Below are positions 15,699 to 23,699 of a stretch of 64,000 nucleotides of DNA, piece by piece. Each line of letters opens with the position of its first letter. Within the stretch, counting starts at the first letter, position 1. The notes beneath the pieces are model-generated. The model saw only the letters and a list, made by a program, of their open reading frames with translations, did no database searches and had not been told where the DNA came from. Origin of the DNA: Cytobacillus dafuensis (GTDB lineage: Bacteria; Bacillota; Bacilli; Bacillales; Cytobacillaceae). A program made the translations under genes and the position numbers. The DNA is taken from the NCBI RefSeq assembly GCF_007995155.1, contig NZ_CP042593.1, positions 1,158,001 through 1,222,000 of the forward strand, read 5' to 3'.

Positions 15699-17120
15699 AT
15701 GAAGAAGGAGATGCCATTTATAGTAGCAATCATTCCACTTTTTGTCATGATTGTCACGATGGTGATTACGGTGGTTGTGCTTGAGCAAGGACCACATATT
15801 CCGCTAATAGTGGGAACAGCTACTGCTTCACTTGTTGCTTGGCGCTGTGGATATAAATGGAATGAAATTGAAGATGCCATGTATAAGGGGATTCGTCTGG
15901 CACTTCCGGCAGTAATTATCATTATGCTGGTTGGGATGACCATTGGTGCTTGGATTGGCGGTGGAATTGTTGCCACAATGATTTATTATGGATTGAAAAT
16001 CATTACCCCTTCGCTTTTCCTCGTTTCCATCACGGTGATTTGTGCGATTGTATCACTTGCGATCGGAAGCTCCTGGTCAACAATGGGAACCATTGGTGTT
16101 GCAGGCATGGGCATTGGACTGAGTATGGGGATTCCTGCTCCAATGATTGCAGGAGCCATTATTTCTGGATCTTATTTTGGAGACAAAATGTCACCCCTAT
16201 CTGATACAACGAATTTAGCGGCAGGATTAACAGATACAGATTTATTTGTACATATCCGTCATATGCTTTTTACCACAATTCCCGGTCTTGTAATTGCATT
16301 AATTGCCTATGCGATTATGGGGATGAAATTTAAAAATGGAGCAATGGATACAGCGAACATTGAACAAACCATTCAAGTTCTTCAAGATAGCTTTGTAATA
16401 TCTCCTTTTCTATTAATTATTCCGGTTCTTGTTATCGTTCTGGTAGCTAAAAAAGTTCCGGCGATTCCAGCTTTAATTGTTGGTATTTTATTAGGGTTTT
16501 TATCACAAATCTTCATTCAAGGTGGATCTATTTCCGATGCGGTTGCATCACTGCAAAGCGGTTTTGTTATTAAAACAGGAAATGTAATGGTTGATGAACT
16601 CTTTAATCGTGGCGGATTAGATTCCATGATGTATACCGTTTCAATGACGATTGTCGCCATGACCTTTGGAGGAATTCTAGAAAACACAGGCATGCTTGAA
16701 GCAATTGTGAAACAAATTCTAAAGCTTGCCAAGTCAACAGGAGCTCTTGTCGCTTCAACTGTTTTATCATGCTTTGCAACAAATGCATCCTGTTCGGAGC
16801 AATACATCTCGATTGTTATTCCGTCCAGGATGTATGCTAAGGCCTATCGTGAGAAAGGACTTCATTCCAAAAATCTTTCTCGTGCCCTTGAGGATGGGGG
16901 AACATTAACGTCTGTGTTTGTTCCATGGAATACATGTGGTGTCTTTATTTTGGGTACACTTGGCGTTAATGCATTTGATTATGCGCCTTACGCAATATTA
17001 AACTTTATCGTTCCCGTAATCTCAATCATTTTTGCTATGACTGGTTTTACAATTGTTAAACTAACCGAATCTGAGAAGATCGCACTTCAGAAAAAGGATG
17101 AATTGATCCTGAAGGGATGA
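15699..17120 (+). CDS. nhaC: Na+/H+ antiporter, NhaC family
   Basis: A 473-aa membrane protein with about 11-12 helices. Family signatures include AIGSSWSTMGTIGVAGMGIG, the conserved GAIISGSYFGDKMSPLSDTTNLAAG loop and the second half motif CFATNASCSEQYISIVIPSRMY, each quoted here in part. NhaC-type carriers exchange Na+ for H+, but members beside catabolic genes may move organic ions such as malate-lactate or amino acids. A GGGGGAG RBS precedes the ATG. It shares a candidate operator with the epimerase gene and points away from yfkAB. Confidence 0.85.
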   Translation: MKKEMPFIVAIIPLFVMIVTMVITVVVLEQGPHIPLIVGTATASLVAWRCGYKWNEIEDAMYKGIRLALPAVIIIMLVGMTIGAWIGGGIVATMIYYGLKIITPSLFLVSITVICAIVSLAIGSSWSTMGTIGVAGMGIGLSMGIPAPMIAGAIISGSYFGDKMSPLSDTTNLAAGLTDTDLFVHIRHMLFTTIPGLVIALIAYAIMGMKFKNGAMDTANIEQTIQVLQDSFVISPFLLIIPVLVIVLVAKKVPAIPALIVGILLGFLSQIFIQGGSISDAVASLQSGFVIKTGNVMVDELFNRGGLDSMMYTVSMTIVAMTFGGILENTGMLEAIVKQILKLAKSTGALVASTVLSCFATNASCSEQYISIVIPSRMYAKAYREKGLHSKNLSRALEDGGTLTSVFVPWNTCGVFILGTLGVNAFDYAPYAILNFIVPVISIIFAMTGFTIVKLTESEKIALQKKDELILKG

Positions 17121-17135
17121 TATCTAAATAAAAGG

Positions 17136-17175
17136 AAAAGGAAAGTTCATGTGCGCTTGAGCTTTCCTTTTTCTT
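17136..17175 (+). terminator. Terminator after nhaC
   Basis: AAAAGGAAAG pairs with CTTTCCTTTT around a 16-base loop, ending in T-rich sequence. Confidence 0.7.
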
Positions 17176-17191
17176 AGCTAATAAGATCTCA

Positions 17192-17236
17192 AAAGAAAAA
17201 CGAAGCATACGCCTATACAGGAGAATGCTTCGTTTT
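17192..17236 (-). terminator. Terminator of the module regulator
   Basis: On the minus strand AAAACGAAGCAT pairs with ATGCTTCGTTTT and is followed by a T-rich run. Confidence 0.75.
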
Positions 17237-18496
17237 CTAAAAGTAAATCGGGATATTAAGTTTATATAAAGCGCGAGGCCGTCCTTGCTGATAAGTCATT
17301 TCCTCGCCGATAATCTGAATATATCCATGGTCAGAAAGCTTTTTTATCATTCTTTCTGCGGAGCGCCTTGTGACCTGCAGATAATCTGCCAAGTCTGCAG
17401 AGGTAAAGTGATGCATTTGTTCGTTTTTGGCAAATTCAATCATTTTTGATAGGTTGGCAGGACTTAATTTTGCCTTTTGGGCGATAAGGTATAAATCAGG
17501 ATGGGTGTTCACTAGTTTTTGCTGCATTTTCTTATGAGGGAAAGGTCCTAGTAACTCCTTGCTTTCTGTTAAAATATAGCAGCAATCTTTTTCTTGATCT
17601 TTCTCTGCGAAGCTTAGGGCAATCATGGCATTTTTATTGGCGTCCTTGATGGAAACACCATAACCAAAACCAACAGCTGTTTCCTCTGTTTCAGTAAATA
17701 ATTGTTGGAGAACATCTGAGTTTAAAGCCTCAATGTCTCCGCGCGTACAGTATAATGCGAACAAGGAATCATTTATTTCTTGGACAGTAGCATGAATAGC
17801 ATGGGCAAAGGATTCCAATTTTTTTCTTTGATGGACTGAATGGATTGAAATATAGCCAACTGCAGCTTGAGATGCTTTGCTTTTCTTATATTCAGCTTTT
17901 TCTTTAGCATTTTCCAGCCCTCGAATAAGAGCTGTTTTCGGGTCCGCCATTCTCATGACTGGTATCCCTAGATGGTGCAATTGATTATAAACGGCATGTA
18001 CACTTGTTATCGCTAAGTCAATTTCACCTTTTTCCCAAAGTGACTGATGAAAGGAAACAAGCTGATTAAAATCATAAAGATCTTTCCGTAAAAAATGCTC
18101 ATAATCCATGACATGCATCGGAGTGGCTTCGATATCAACAGCGGTTAATACATTCGAGACAATGGCTGCGTCGAATAAATCAATGGAAATTCGCTCAAGT
18201 AAGATCTTTTTATGGTATAATGCAGCCAATAAAGAAGAGGCAATGGTCATTTCATCCTGAACTAAATAGAAAACAGGAATCCGCAGCTGTTCGTGATAAT
18301 CTTTGGAGAAATAATAGGGCAGTGCACCGGATAGAAACACAGCATCGCATGGCATTAATTGTTTTAATAGCTTTAATGCTTCCTGGGGCTGCTGATACAT
18401 ATAAAAGTCTAACTCAATATCTGCTACTTGATCGGCAACAGACTTTGTACTATCGATAAATTCTGCTGAGCCAATGACTGCAATCTTTGTATTCAT
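17237..18496 (-). CDS. Transcriptional regulator of the NhaC/epimerase module
   Basis: A 419-aa protein with an N-terminal region resembling PrpR-type sensor domains (IAVIGSAEFID ... CDAVFLSGALPYYF), a central domain like nucleotide-cyclase-fold sensors (YISIHSVHQRKKLESFAHAI), and a C-terminal winged helix (HFTSADLADYLQVTRRSAERMIKKLSDHGYIQ in part). The ATG at 18496 has GGATGTG upstream. It is transcribed divergently from the epimerase gene, and the intergenic region holds the 19-bp site repeated before nhaC. Family name not known to me; the role as local regulator is inferred. Confidence 0.7.
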   Translation of the reverse strand: MNTKIAVIGSAEFIDSTKSVADQVADIELDFYMYQQPQEALKLLKQLMPCDAVFLSGALPYYFSKDYHEQLRIPVFYLVQDEMTIASSLLAALYHKKILLERISIDLFDAAIVSNVLTAVDIEATPMHVMDYEHFLRKDLYDFNQLVSFHQSLWEKGEIDLAITSVHAVYNQLHHLGIPVMRMADPKTALIRGLENAKEKAEYKKSKASQAAVGYISIHSVHQRKKLESFAHAIHATVQEINDSLFALYCTRGDIEALNSDVLQQLFTETEETAVGFGYGVSIKDANKNAMIALSFAEKDQEKDCCYILTESKELLGPFPHKKMQQKLVNTHPDLYLIAQKAKLSPANLSKMIEFAKNEQMHHFTSADLADYLQVTRRSAERMIKKLSDHGYIQIIGEEMTYQQGRPRALYKLNIPIYF

Positions 18497-18532
18497 ACAT
18501 TCACATCCAGTTATGGGCAATTTTGATTAATA

Positions 18533-18551
18533 AACGACTATTTACCGACAA
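18533..18551 (+). promoter_or_regulatory. Candidate operator AACGACTATTTACCGACAA
   Basis: Second copy of the 19-bp sequence at 15624-15642, placed between the divergent regulator and epimerase starts, 41 bases before the epimerase ATG and 37 bases from the regulator start. Suited to control both. Confidence 0.55.
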
Positions 18552-18591
18552 GTTTATCAATTTTTTATAAAATAGAAAAGGGGTTATTTTA

Positions 18592-19701
18592 ATGAAAATT
18601 ACTACAATCGAACTTTATGCGATTCATTTGCCACTCCATGTTCCTTTTGTCGTTAGCTATCATACATACGATTATATGCCATCCATTATCGTGAAAATCG
18701 AAACGGATGAAGGAATTATTGGGTATGGTGAAGGAGTAGCGGATGAGCATGTAACAGGCGAATCATTGGAAGGTGTGTACCACATTCTTAAAAGCACTTT
18801 AGCCCCTGTTTTGATCGGGCAAAATCCATTAGAAATTGAGAAGATTCATGACCTGATGAATAAAACCATTTATGGGGCTCCGACTGCAAAAGCGGCTATC
18901 GATATCGCTTGTTTTGACATTATGGGGAAAAAGCTGCAGCAGCCAGTCTACCAGCTTATTGGCGGACGTTATCACGACGAATTTCCGATTACACATGTGT
19001 TAAGTATTGCCGAGCCTGACCAGATGGCTGCTGAAGCTGCGTTTATGGTCGAGGAAGGGTATAAATCTTTTAAAATGAAAGTGGGAACGAATGTAAGTAA
19101 AGATGTTGAGCGCATACAAGCTGTTCGCGAATGTGTAGGAGAAGATATCGCCATTCGTGTGGATGTCAATCAAGGCTGGAATAACAGTGCAACAGCACTT
19201 GTAGCGTTAAAGCAATTGCAGGATTGTGATCTTGATTGGGTTGAACAGCCGGTCGTTGCAGATGATATAGATGGGATGGTGGAAATCAAGTCAAAGACGA
19301 TGATCCCTCTAATGATTGACGAAGGATTAAGAGGTCAGAGAGAAATGCTTGAGATCATCCAGAAACGTGCAGCACATAAAGTAAATATTAAATTAATGAA
19401 ATGTGGAGGGATTCTTCCAGCAGTGAAGCTGGCTCATCAAGCAGAACTTGCTGGAATTGAATGTCAGATTGGCTCGATGGTCGAATCATCTATTGGATCG
19501 GCAGCAGGATTTCATGTTGCTTTTTCCAAGAAAATCATCACAAGTGTAGAGCTGACTGGTCCTTTGAAATTTTCGAAGGATGTAGGTAATCTACATTATG
19601 ATGTTCCATTTATCCACTTAACGGATAAGCCGGGATTAGGTATAGAGATGAATGAAAAAGTATTGGGAGAATTAACAATACATCAGGATATAGTTCGTTA
19701 A
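18592..19701 (+). CDS. Enolase-superfamily dipeptide epimerase / MLE-type enzyme
   Basis: A 369-aa enzyme of the muconate-lactonising subgroup. The capping domain is followed by a barrel with KMK at 161-163, metal ligands Asp191 (RVDVNQGW), Glu218 (VEQP) and Asp243 (MIDEG), and the second base Lys267 (NIKLMKCGG). This K-x-K/D/E/D/K set is that of dipeptide epimerases, N-succinylamino acid racemases and muconate cycloisomerases; sequence alone does not settle the substrate. An AAAGGGG RBS precedes the ATG. A GNAT gene follows after 12 bases, so acylated amino acids or dipeptides are plausible substrates. Confidence 0.85.
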   Translation: MKITTIELYAIHLPLHVPFVVSYHTYDYMPSIIVKIETDEGIIGYGEGVADEHVTGESLEGVYHILKSTLAPVLIGQNPLEIEKIHDLMNKTIYGAPTAKAAIDIACFDIMGKKLQQPVYQLIGGRYHDEFPITHVLSIAEPDQMAAEAAFMVEEGYKSFKMKVGTNVSKDVERIQAVRECVGEDIAIRVDVNQGWNNSATALVALKQLQDCDLDWVEQPVVADDIDGMVEIKSKTMIPLMIDEGLRGQREMLEIIQKRAAHKVNIKLMKCGGILPAVKLAHQAELAGIECQIGSMVESSIGSAAGFHVAFSKKIITSVELTGPLKFSKDVGNLHYDVPFIHLTDKPGLGIEMNEKVLGELTIHQDIVR

Positions 19702-19713
19702 GGAGGGAAAGGA

Positions 19714-20415
19714 ATGAATCCTATTTATGAAGGAACGCTAATAAAAGATGGTCAGGCCTTTCCCTATACAGTTCAACTATTAACGATGGATCATTTGCCA
19801 GAGATTTTACTTGTACAAGAACAAGTTGTCTCCCATCTTAATGAAAAAAATATACTTCAGCCATTAACAGAAGAAGAGTTTCAATTCATTCTTGAGGGGA
19901 ATGGGCTGATGATTGGTGCTTTCGTTGAGGAAGAGCTTATTGCTTTTCGGGCGCTGTTAGAGCCTATTATTGACAGTGAACATTTAGGGATAGATATTGG
20001 ATTGCCTGAATCAGAGCTGAAAAAGGTGATCTATCAGGAATTATCGAATGTGCTGCCTGCTTATCGCGGGAATCAGCTGCAGAAAATTCTTGCATCGCTA
20101 ATTATGAAAGAGTTAGGACAGCAGAGTCACAGCTATCGATATGTTTGCTGTACGGTTGCGCCCTTTAATATTCCCAGCTTGAAGGATAAATTTTCACAAG
20201 GGATGCGAATTGCTGCATTGAAGGAAAAATACGGTGGTAGTATGCGTTATATTTTTGTGAAGGATTTGGAAGAATCGGGAGAGCAAGGATGGGGTGATAG
20301 TATCTTCATTCCCATGAAGGAAATTACAGCTCAACGATCGCAGCTTGCACTGGGTTGGCTAGGGATTCAAATGGTGGAGCGAGAAGGAGAGCTTTTGGTC
20401 GAATACGTCAAATAA
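19714..20415 (+). CDS. GNAT family N-acetyltransferase
   Basis: A 233-aa protein whose centre has the acetyl-CoA binding motif LPAYRGNQLQKILASLIM, with a preceding beta-strand region (LMIGAFVEEELIAFRALLEP) as in GNAT enzymes. AAGGAGG lies 7 bases before the ATG. It is in an operon with the epimerase, so an amino compound from that pathway is the probable acceptor. The exact substrate is unknown. Confidence 0.78.
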   Translation: MNPIYEGTLIKDGQAFPYTVQLLTMDHLPEILLVQEQVVSHLNEKNILQPLTEEEFQFILEGNGLMIGAFVEEELIAFRALLEPIIDSEHLGIDIGLPESELKKVIYQELSNVLPAYRGNQLQKILASLIMKELGQQSHSYRYVCCTVAPFNIPSLKDKFSQGMRIAALKEKYGGSMRYIFVKDLEESGEQGWGDSIFIPMKEITAQRSQLALGWLGIQMVEREGELLVEYVK

Positions 20416-20516
20416 GATCGGCTTACTTAAGGAAATAATAACAGAAAAGCGAAATGGAATTGCATAAAGCCGAAATTTTCGGTAGGATGGTAACGTAGTG
20501 AAAGGAGAGAGGCTTT

Positions 20517-20702
20517 TTGGGAAGTCCTATACAAGATAAAAGCAACCAAGTTCAATTTTTAAAGCAGCGTTTAAATATGTTTCTTGATGTTCTTGAGGCA
20601 ATTGAGCCAGAAGAGACTGATATTGATGATATCGATCGTCTAATTGAGATGATTGATGATATCGAATCAAAATGCCGTGAATTTAATCATCGCGATATGT
20701 AA
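20517..20702 (+). CDS. yfjT: SE1561 family small protein, YfjT-like
   Basis: A 61-aa acidic protein: VQFLKQRLNMFLDVLEAIEP followed by DIDRLIEMIDDIESKC, the pattern of the SE1561/YfjT family. It starts at a TTG with AAAGGAG 8-9 bases before it. In B. subtilis yfjT lies next to pdaA and yfkAB, matching this order. Its function is unknown. Confidence 0.82.
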   Translation: MGSPIQDKSNQVQFLKQRLNMFLDVLEAIEPEETDIDDIDRLIEMIDDIESKCREFNHRDM

Positions 20703-20731
20703 GAGCCTGAAAATGGGCTCTTTTTATTTTG
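20703..20731 (+). terminator. Terminator after yfjT
   Basis: AGAGCC and GGGCTCT form a stem around TGAAAAT, then TTTTTATTTT. Confidence 0.75.
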
Positions 20732-20867
20732 GGCTTCTTTTCCCGCGCCGGACTGGAAGCTTTGTCTTTCATTAACATTATGTTAGGAGTATAATAAGGA
20801 CGGTAATTATTATAATTTTCATAAAGAAATAGATATAAACACGAAGCAAAGGGGAAGGGGAACGAGG

Positions 20868-22415
20868 ATGAATATCGAAAAGTTTCAAGAAAGCATGTAT
20901 CAACTGATTGTTGAAACATCAACAAAGCTTCCAAGAGATGTACGCCGTGCGATTAAGGCAGCAAAGGAAAGAGAAAGCGCTGGAACTAGATCAGCGATGA
21001 GCTTAGCTACAATCACGAATAATATTAAAATGGCTGATGATAATGTATCACCGATTTGCCAGGATACTGGTCTTCCAACCTTCAAAATTAAGACTCCAGT
21101 TGGAGCAAACCAGCTTGTTATGAAAGAAGCAATCAAGAATGCGATTGCACAAGCAACAAAGGATGGTAAGCTTCGTCCGAATTCAGTTGACTCGCTTACT
21201 GGGGATAATAGCGGGGACAATCTAGGTTTAGGGCTTCCAGTTATTAAATTTGATCAATGGGAAAAAGACTATATTGATGCGCGTTTAATTTTAAAAGGCG
21301 GCGGCTGTGAAAATAAAAATATCCAATATAGCCTGCCATGCGAGCTTGAAGGATTAGGACGTGCCGGACGTGATCTTGATGGGATCCGTAAATGTATCAT
21401 GCACTCCGTATATCAAGCTCAAGGACAAGGCTGCAGCGCTGGCTTTATCGGTGTTGGCATCGGCGGGGACCGTTCTTCAGGCTATGACCTTGCAAAAGAA
21501 CAGTTATTCCGTTCAAACGACGATGTGAATCCAAATGAGGATCTTCGCAAGGTTGAAGAATATGTCTTGGAGAATGCCAACAAGCTTGGTATTGGTACGA
21601 TGGGCTTTGGCGGAGAAACAACTCTTTTAGGCTGTAAAATTGGTGTTATGAACCGTATTCCTGCTAGCTTCTTCGTATCAGTAGCTTACAACTGCTGGGC
21701 ATTCCGTCGTCTAGGGGTTGCGGTTAATCCTGAAACAGGTGAAATCAACGAATGGATGTACCAAGAAGGAGAAAACATCGACTTCGTTGCGACTGAAGCA
21801 GAAAAAGAGACAGCTGCAGCTGCTGAAACAAATGCGGAGGTTATTACTTTACAAGCTCCAATTACTGAAGAACAAATTCGCAGCTTAAAGGTTGGCGACG
21901 TTGTTCAAATTAACGGAAGAATGTACACTGGCCGTGACGCAATTCACCATCACTTAATGTCACATGATGCACCAGTTGATTTAAATGGACAAGTTATTTA
22001 CCACTGTGGTCCTGTTATGCTAAAGGACGCTGAAGGGAAATGGCATGTAAAGGCTGCTGGTCCAACGACAAGTATTCGCGAGGAGCCATACCAAGGCGAT
22101 ATCATGAAAAAATTTGGCATTCGCGCAGTGATCGGAAAAGGCGGAATGGGACCAAAAACATTAGCAGCTCTCAAAGATCATGGCGGTGTGTACCTAAATG
22201 CAATCGGTGGAGCGGCTCAATATTATGCAGATTGTATTAAGGGCGTTGAAGGCGTTGACTTAATGGAATTCGGTATTCCAGAAGCGATGTGGCACTTGAA
22301 GGTAGAAGGCTTTACTGCAGTTGTTACAATGGATTCTCACGGAAACAGCTTACATGCTGATGTGGATAAATCATCTTTAGAGAAGTTAGCTCAGTTTAAA
22401 GAGCGTGTGTTTTAA
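20868..22415 (+). CDS. fumA: Fumarate hydratase, class I (iron-sulfur)
   Basis: A 515-aa enzyme interconverting fumarate and malate in the TCA cycle. The alpha part has CQDTGLPTFKIK with a cluster cysteine, GGCENKNIQYSLPCELEG and GCSAGFIGVGIGGDRSSG. The beta part has MYTGRDAIHHH, GPVMLK, AAGPTTSIREEPY, GKGGMG and NAIGGAAQYYAD. Fused alpha/beta of this length is the E. coli FumA/FumB type. B. subtilis uses class II CitG, so this gene is an insertion relative to that backbone, between yfjT and pdaA. GGAAGGGGAACGAGG precedes the ATG. Confidence 0.93.
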   Translation: MNIEKFQESMYQLIVETSTKLPRDVRRAIKAAKERESAGTRSAMSLATITNNIKMADDNVSPICQDTGLPTFKIKTPVGANQLVMKEAIKNAIAQATKDGKLRPNSVDSLTGDNSGDNLGLGLPVIKFDQWEKDYIDARLILKGGGCENKNIQYSLPCELEGLGRAGRDLDGIRKCIMHSVYQAQGQGCSAGFIGVGIGGDRSSGYDLAKEQLFRSNDDVNPNEDLRKVEEYVLENANKLGIGTMGFGGETTLLGCKIGVMNRIPASFFVSVAYNCWAFRRLGVAVNPETGEINEWMYQEGENIDFVATEAEKETAAAAETNAEVITLQAPITEEQIRSLKVGDVVQINGRMYTGRDAIHHHLMSHDAPVDLNGQVIYHCGPVMLKDAEGKWHVKAAGPTTSIREEPYQGDIMKKFGIRAVIGKGGMGPKTLAALKDHGGVYLNAIGGAAQYYADCIKGVEGVDLMEFGIPEAMWHLKVEGFTAVVTMDSHGNSLHADVDKSSLEKLAQFKERVF

Positions 22416-22424
22416 TGAAATGGT

Positions 22425-22458
22425 AGCTCTAGTCATTAATATGGCTGGAGCTTTTTTG
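22425..22458 (+). terminator. Terminator after fumA
   Basis: AGCTCTAG and CTGGAGCT form a stem around about 12 bases, then TTTTTT. Confidence 0.75.
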
Positions 22459-22540
22459 ATGGCGTTTTTTGGTATTGGATGCAGTGAATGTTTTGTTTAA
22501 GCGGCACAAACAATAAGAAAAAAATAGAGGAGGAGCGCAG

Positions 22541-23338
22541 ATGAAAGTTATGAAGCATCTGGTCATCCTGAGTGTCATTATTGTATTTTTTTCTTCAACT
22601 GTTTATGCAGATTACGCAAATTCTCCACTTCATTGGGGGTTTAAAAGGGGATCAAACGAACAGCCAGCAGATGCAGGAAAACCGCTAGATGATATGCTTA
22701 ACAGACTCGGAGCGTATTACAAAGGTGACCCAAGCAAAAAAGATATTTATTTAACCTTTGATAATGGATATGAAAATGGGTATACGCCAAAAATTTTGGA
22801 CGTTTTAAAAAAGGAAAAAGTGCCTGCCGCCTTTTTTATTACTGGCCATTACTTAAAAAGTGCCCCTGATCTCGTCAAACGAATGGCTGCGGAAGGTCAT
22901 ATTATTGGAAATCATTCCTGGCACCATCCCGATATGACAAAGATTAGCAATGAGAGGATTGCTGAGGAATTAGAAATGGTTCGAGAGGGAACAGAAAAGC
23001 TAACCGGGATTAAGCATATGGCATATTTGCGCCCACCTCGTGGCATTTTTAGCGAAAGGACAATCGAAGTGGCCAAACAAGCAGGCTATATTCATGTATT
23101 CTGGTCATTAGCTTATAGGGATTGGGATGTTGACCGGCAAAAGGGCTGGCAATATGCCTATGATAATATTATGAAGCAAATCCACCCAGGTGCTATCTTA
23201 TTGATACATAGCATTTCGAAGGACAATGCCGATGCCCTTGAAAAAGCCATCCAGGATTTGAAAAAGAGGGGATATAGTTTTAAAAGTTTGGATGATTTAA
23301 TGATGAGTGAGGCTTTTGAGGATCGAATGCTTTACTAA
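22541..23338 (+). CDS. pdaA: Delta-lactam-biosynthetic de-N-acetylase PdaA
   Basis: A 265-aa exported polysaccharide deacetylase (signal peptide ending near VYADYAN). NodB motifs are intact: TFDNGYENG holds the catalytic and metal-binding Asp pair, GNHSWHHPDM the metal His pair, and RPPRGIFS motif 3. TFDNGYENG and the HWGFKRGSNEQPADAG start are typical of PdaA, which makes muramic delta-lactam in spore cortex, an essential step for germination. In B. subtilis pdaA is sigma-G dependent; TGAATG at 22485 and CAAACAA at 22507 are a weak sigma-G-like pair. An AGGAGGAG RBS precedes the ATG. Confidence 0.92.
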   Translation: MKVMKHLVILSVIIVFFSSTVYADYANSPLHWGFKRGSNEQPADAGKPLDDMLNRLGAYYKGDPSKKDIYLTFDNGYENGYTPKILDVLKKEKVPAAFFITGHYLKSAPDLVKRMAAEGHIIGNHSWHHPDMTKISNERIAEELEMVREGTEKLTGIKHMAYLRPPRGIFSERTIEVAKQAGYIHVFWSLAYRDWDVDRQKGWQYAYDNIMKQIHPGAILLIHSISKDNADALEKAIQDLKKRGYSFKSLDDLMMSEAFEDRMLY

Positions 23339-23350
23339 AGTGGGAACTGG

Positions 23351-23555
23351 CGGATATATCTGGAAAGTCGCGGATATAACGACAGAAGTGGCGGATATAA
23401 TAAAAATCTGGCGGATATATGCTCAAAAGTCGCGGATATAATCGAATGATCGTAGAAGAAAAGTTTTATGTAATTGGGTAGTGGCCGATATTTCAGGGAA
23501 ACTGACCGATATAGTTGAAAAAGTGACGGATATAATTGAAGAAGTGACCGATATA
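23351..23555 (+). repeat. Nine phased CGGATATA repeats
   Basis: The octamer (C)(C/G)GATATA occurs at 23351, 23371, 23392, 23412, 23433, 23485, 23506, 23527 and 23548 (the sixth copy ends TT). Spacing is 20-21 bp inside the two clusters and 52 bp between them, so all copies lie on about the same face of the helix. In the last four copies one frame stays open as heptads of the VTDIIEE type, but no start or RBS was found. Function unknown. Confidence 0.75.
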
Positions 23556-23582
23556 AGGAAAATTCTCTTTCTGAATATGCAA

Positions 23583-23622
23583 AAGAAACCCGAAATTCTT
23601 AGGAACTTCGGGTTTCTTTTTG
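23583..23622 (+). terminator. Terminator after the phased repeats
   Basis: AAGAAACCCGAA pairs with TTCGGGTTTCTT around a 10-11 base loop, then T. Confidence 0.85.
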
Positions 23623-23699
23623 TAAATTAATAATCAAATTTGAATGATACAGAAATTTGTACATAAATATTTATATGGCTACAAAAAAAGGGGGCTATT

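Noticed and set aside
23351..23555. CRISPR array
   Set aside because: The repeat unit is only 8 bases with 20-21 bp periods, too short for repeats and spacers, and no cas gene is nearby.
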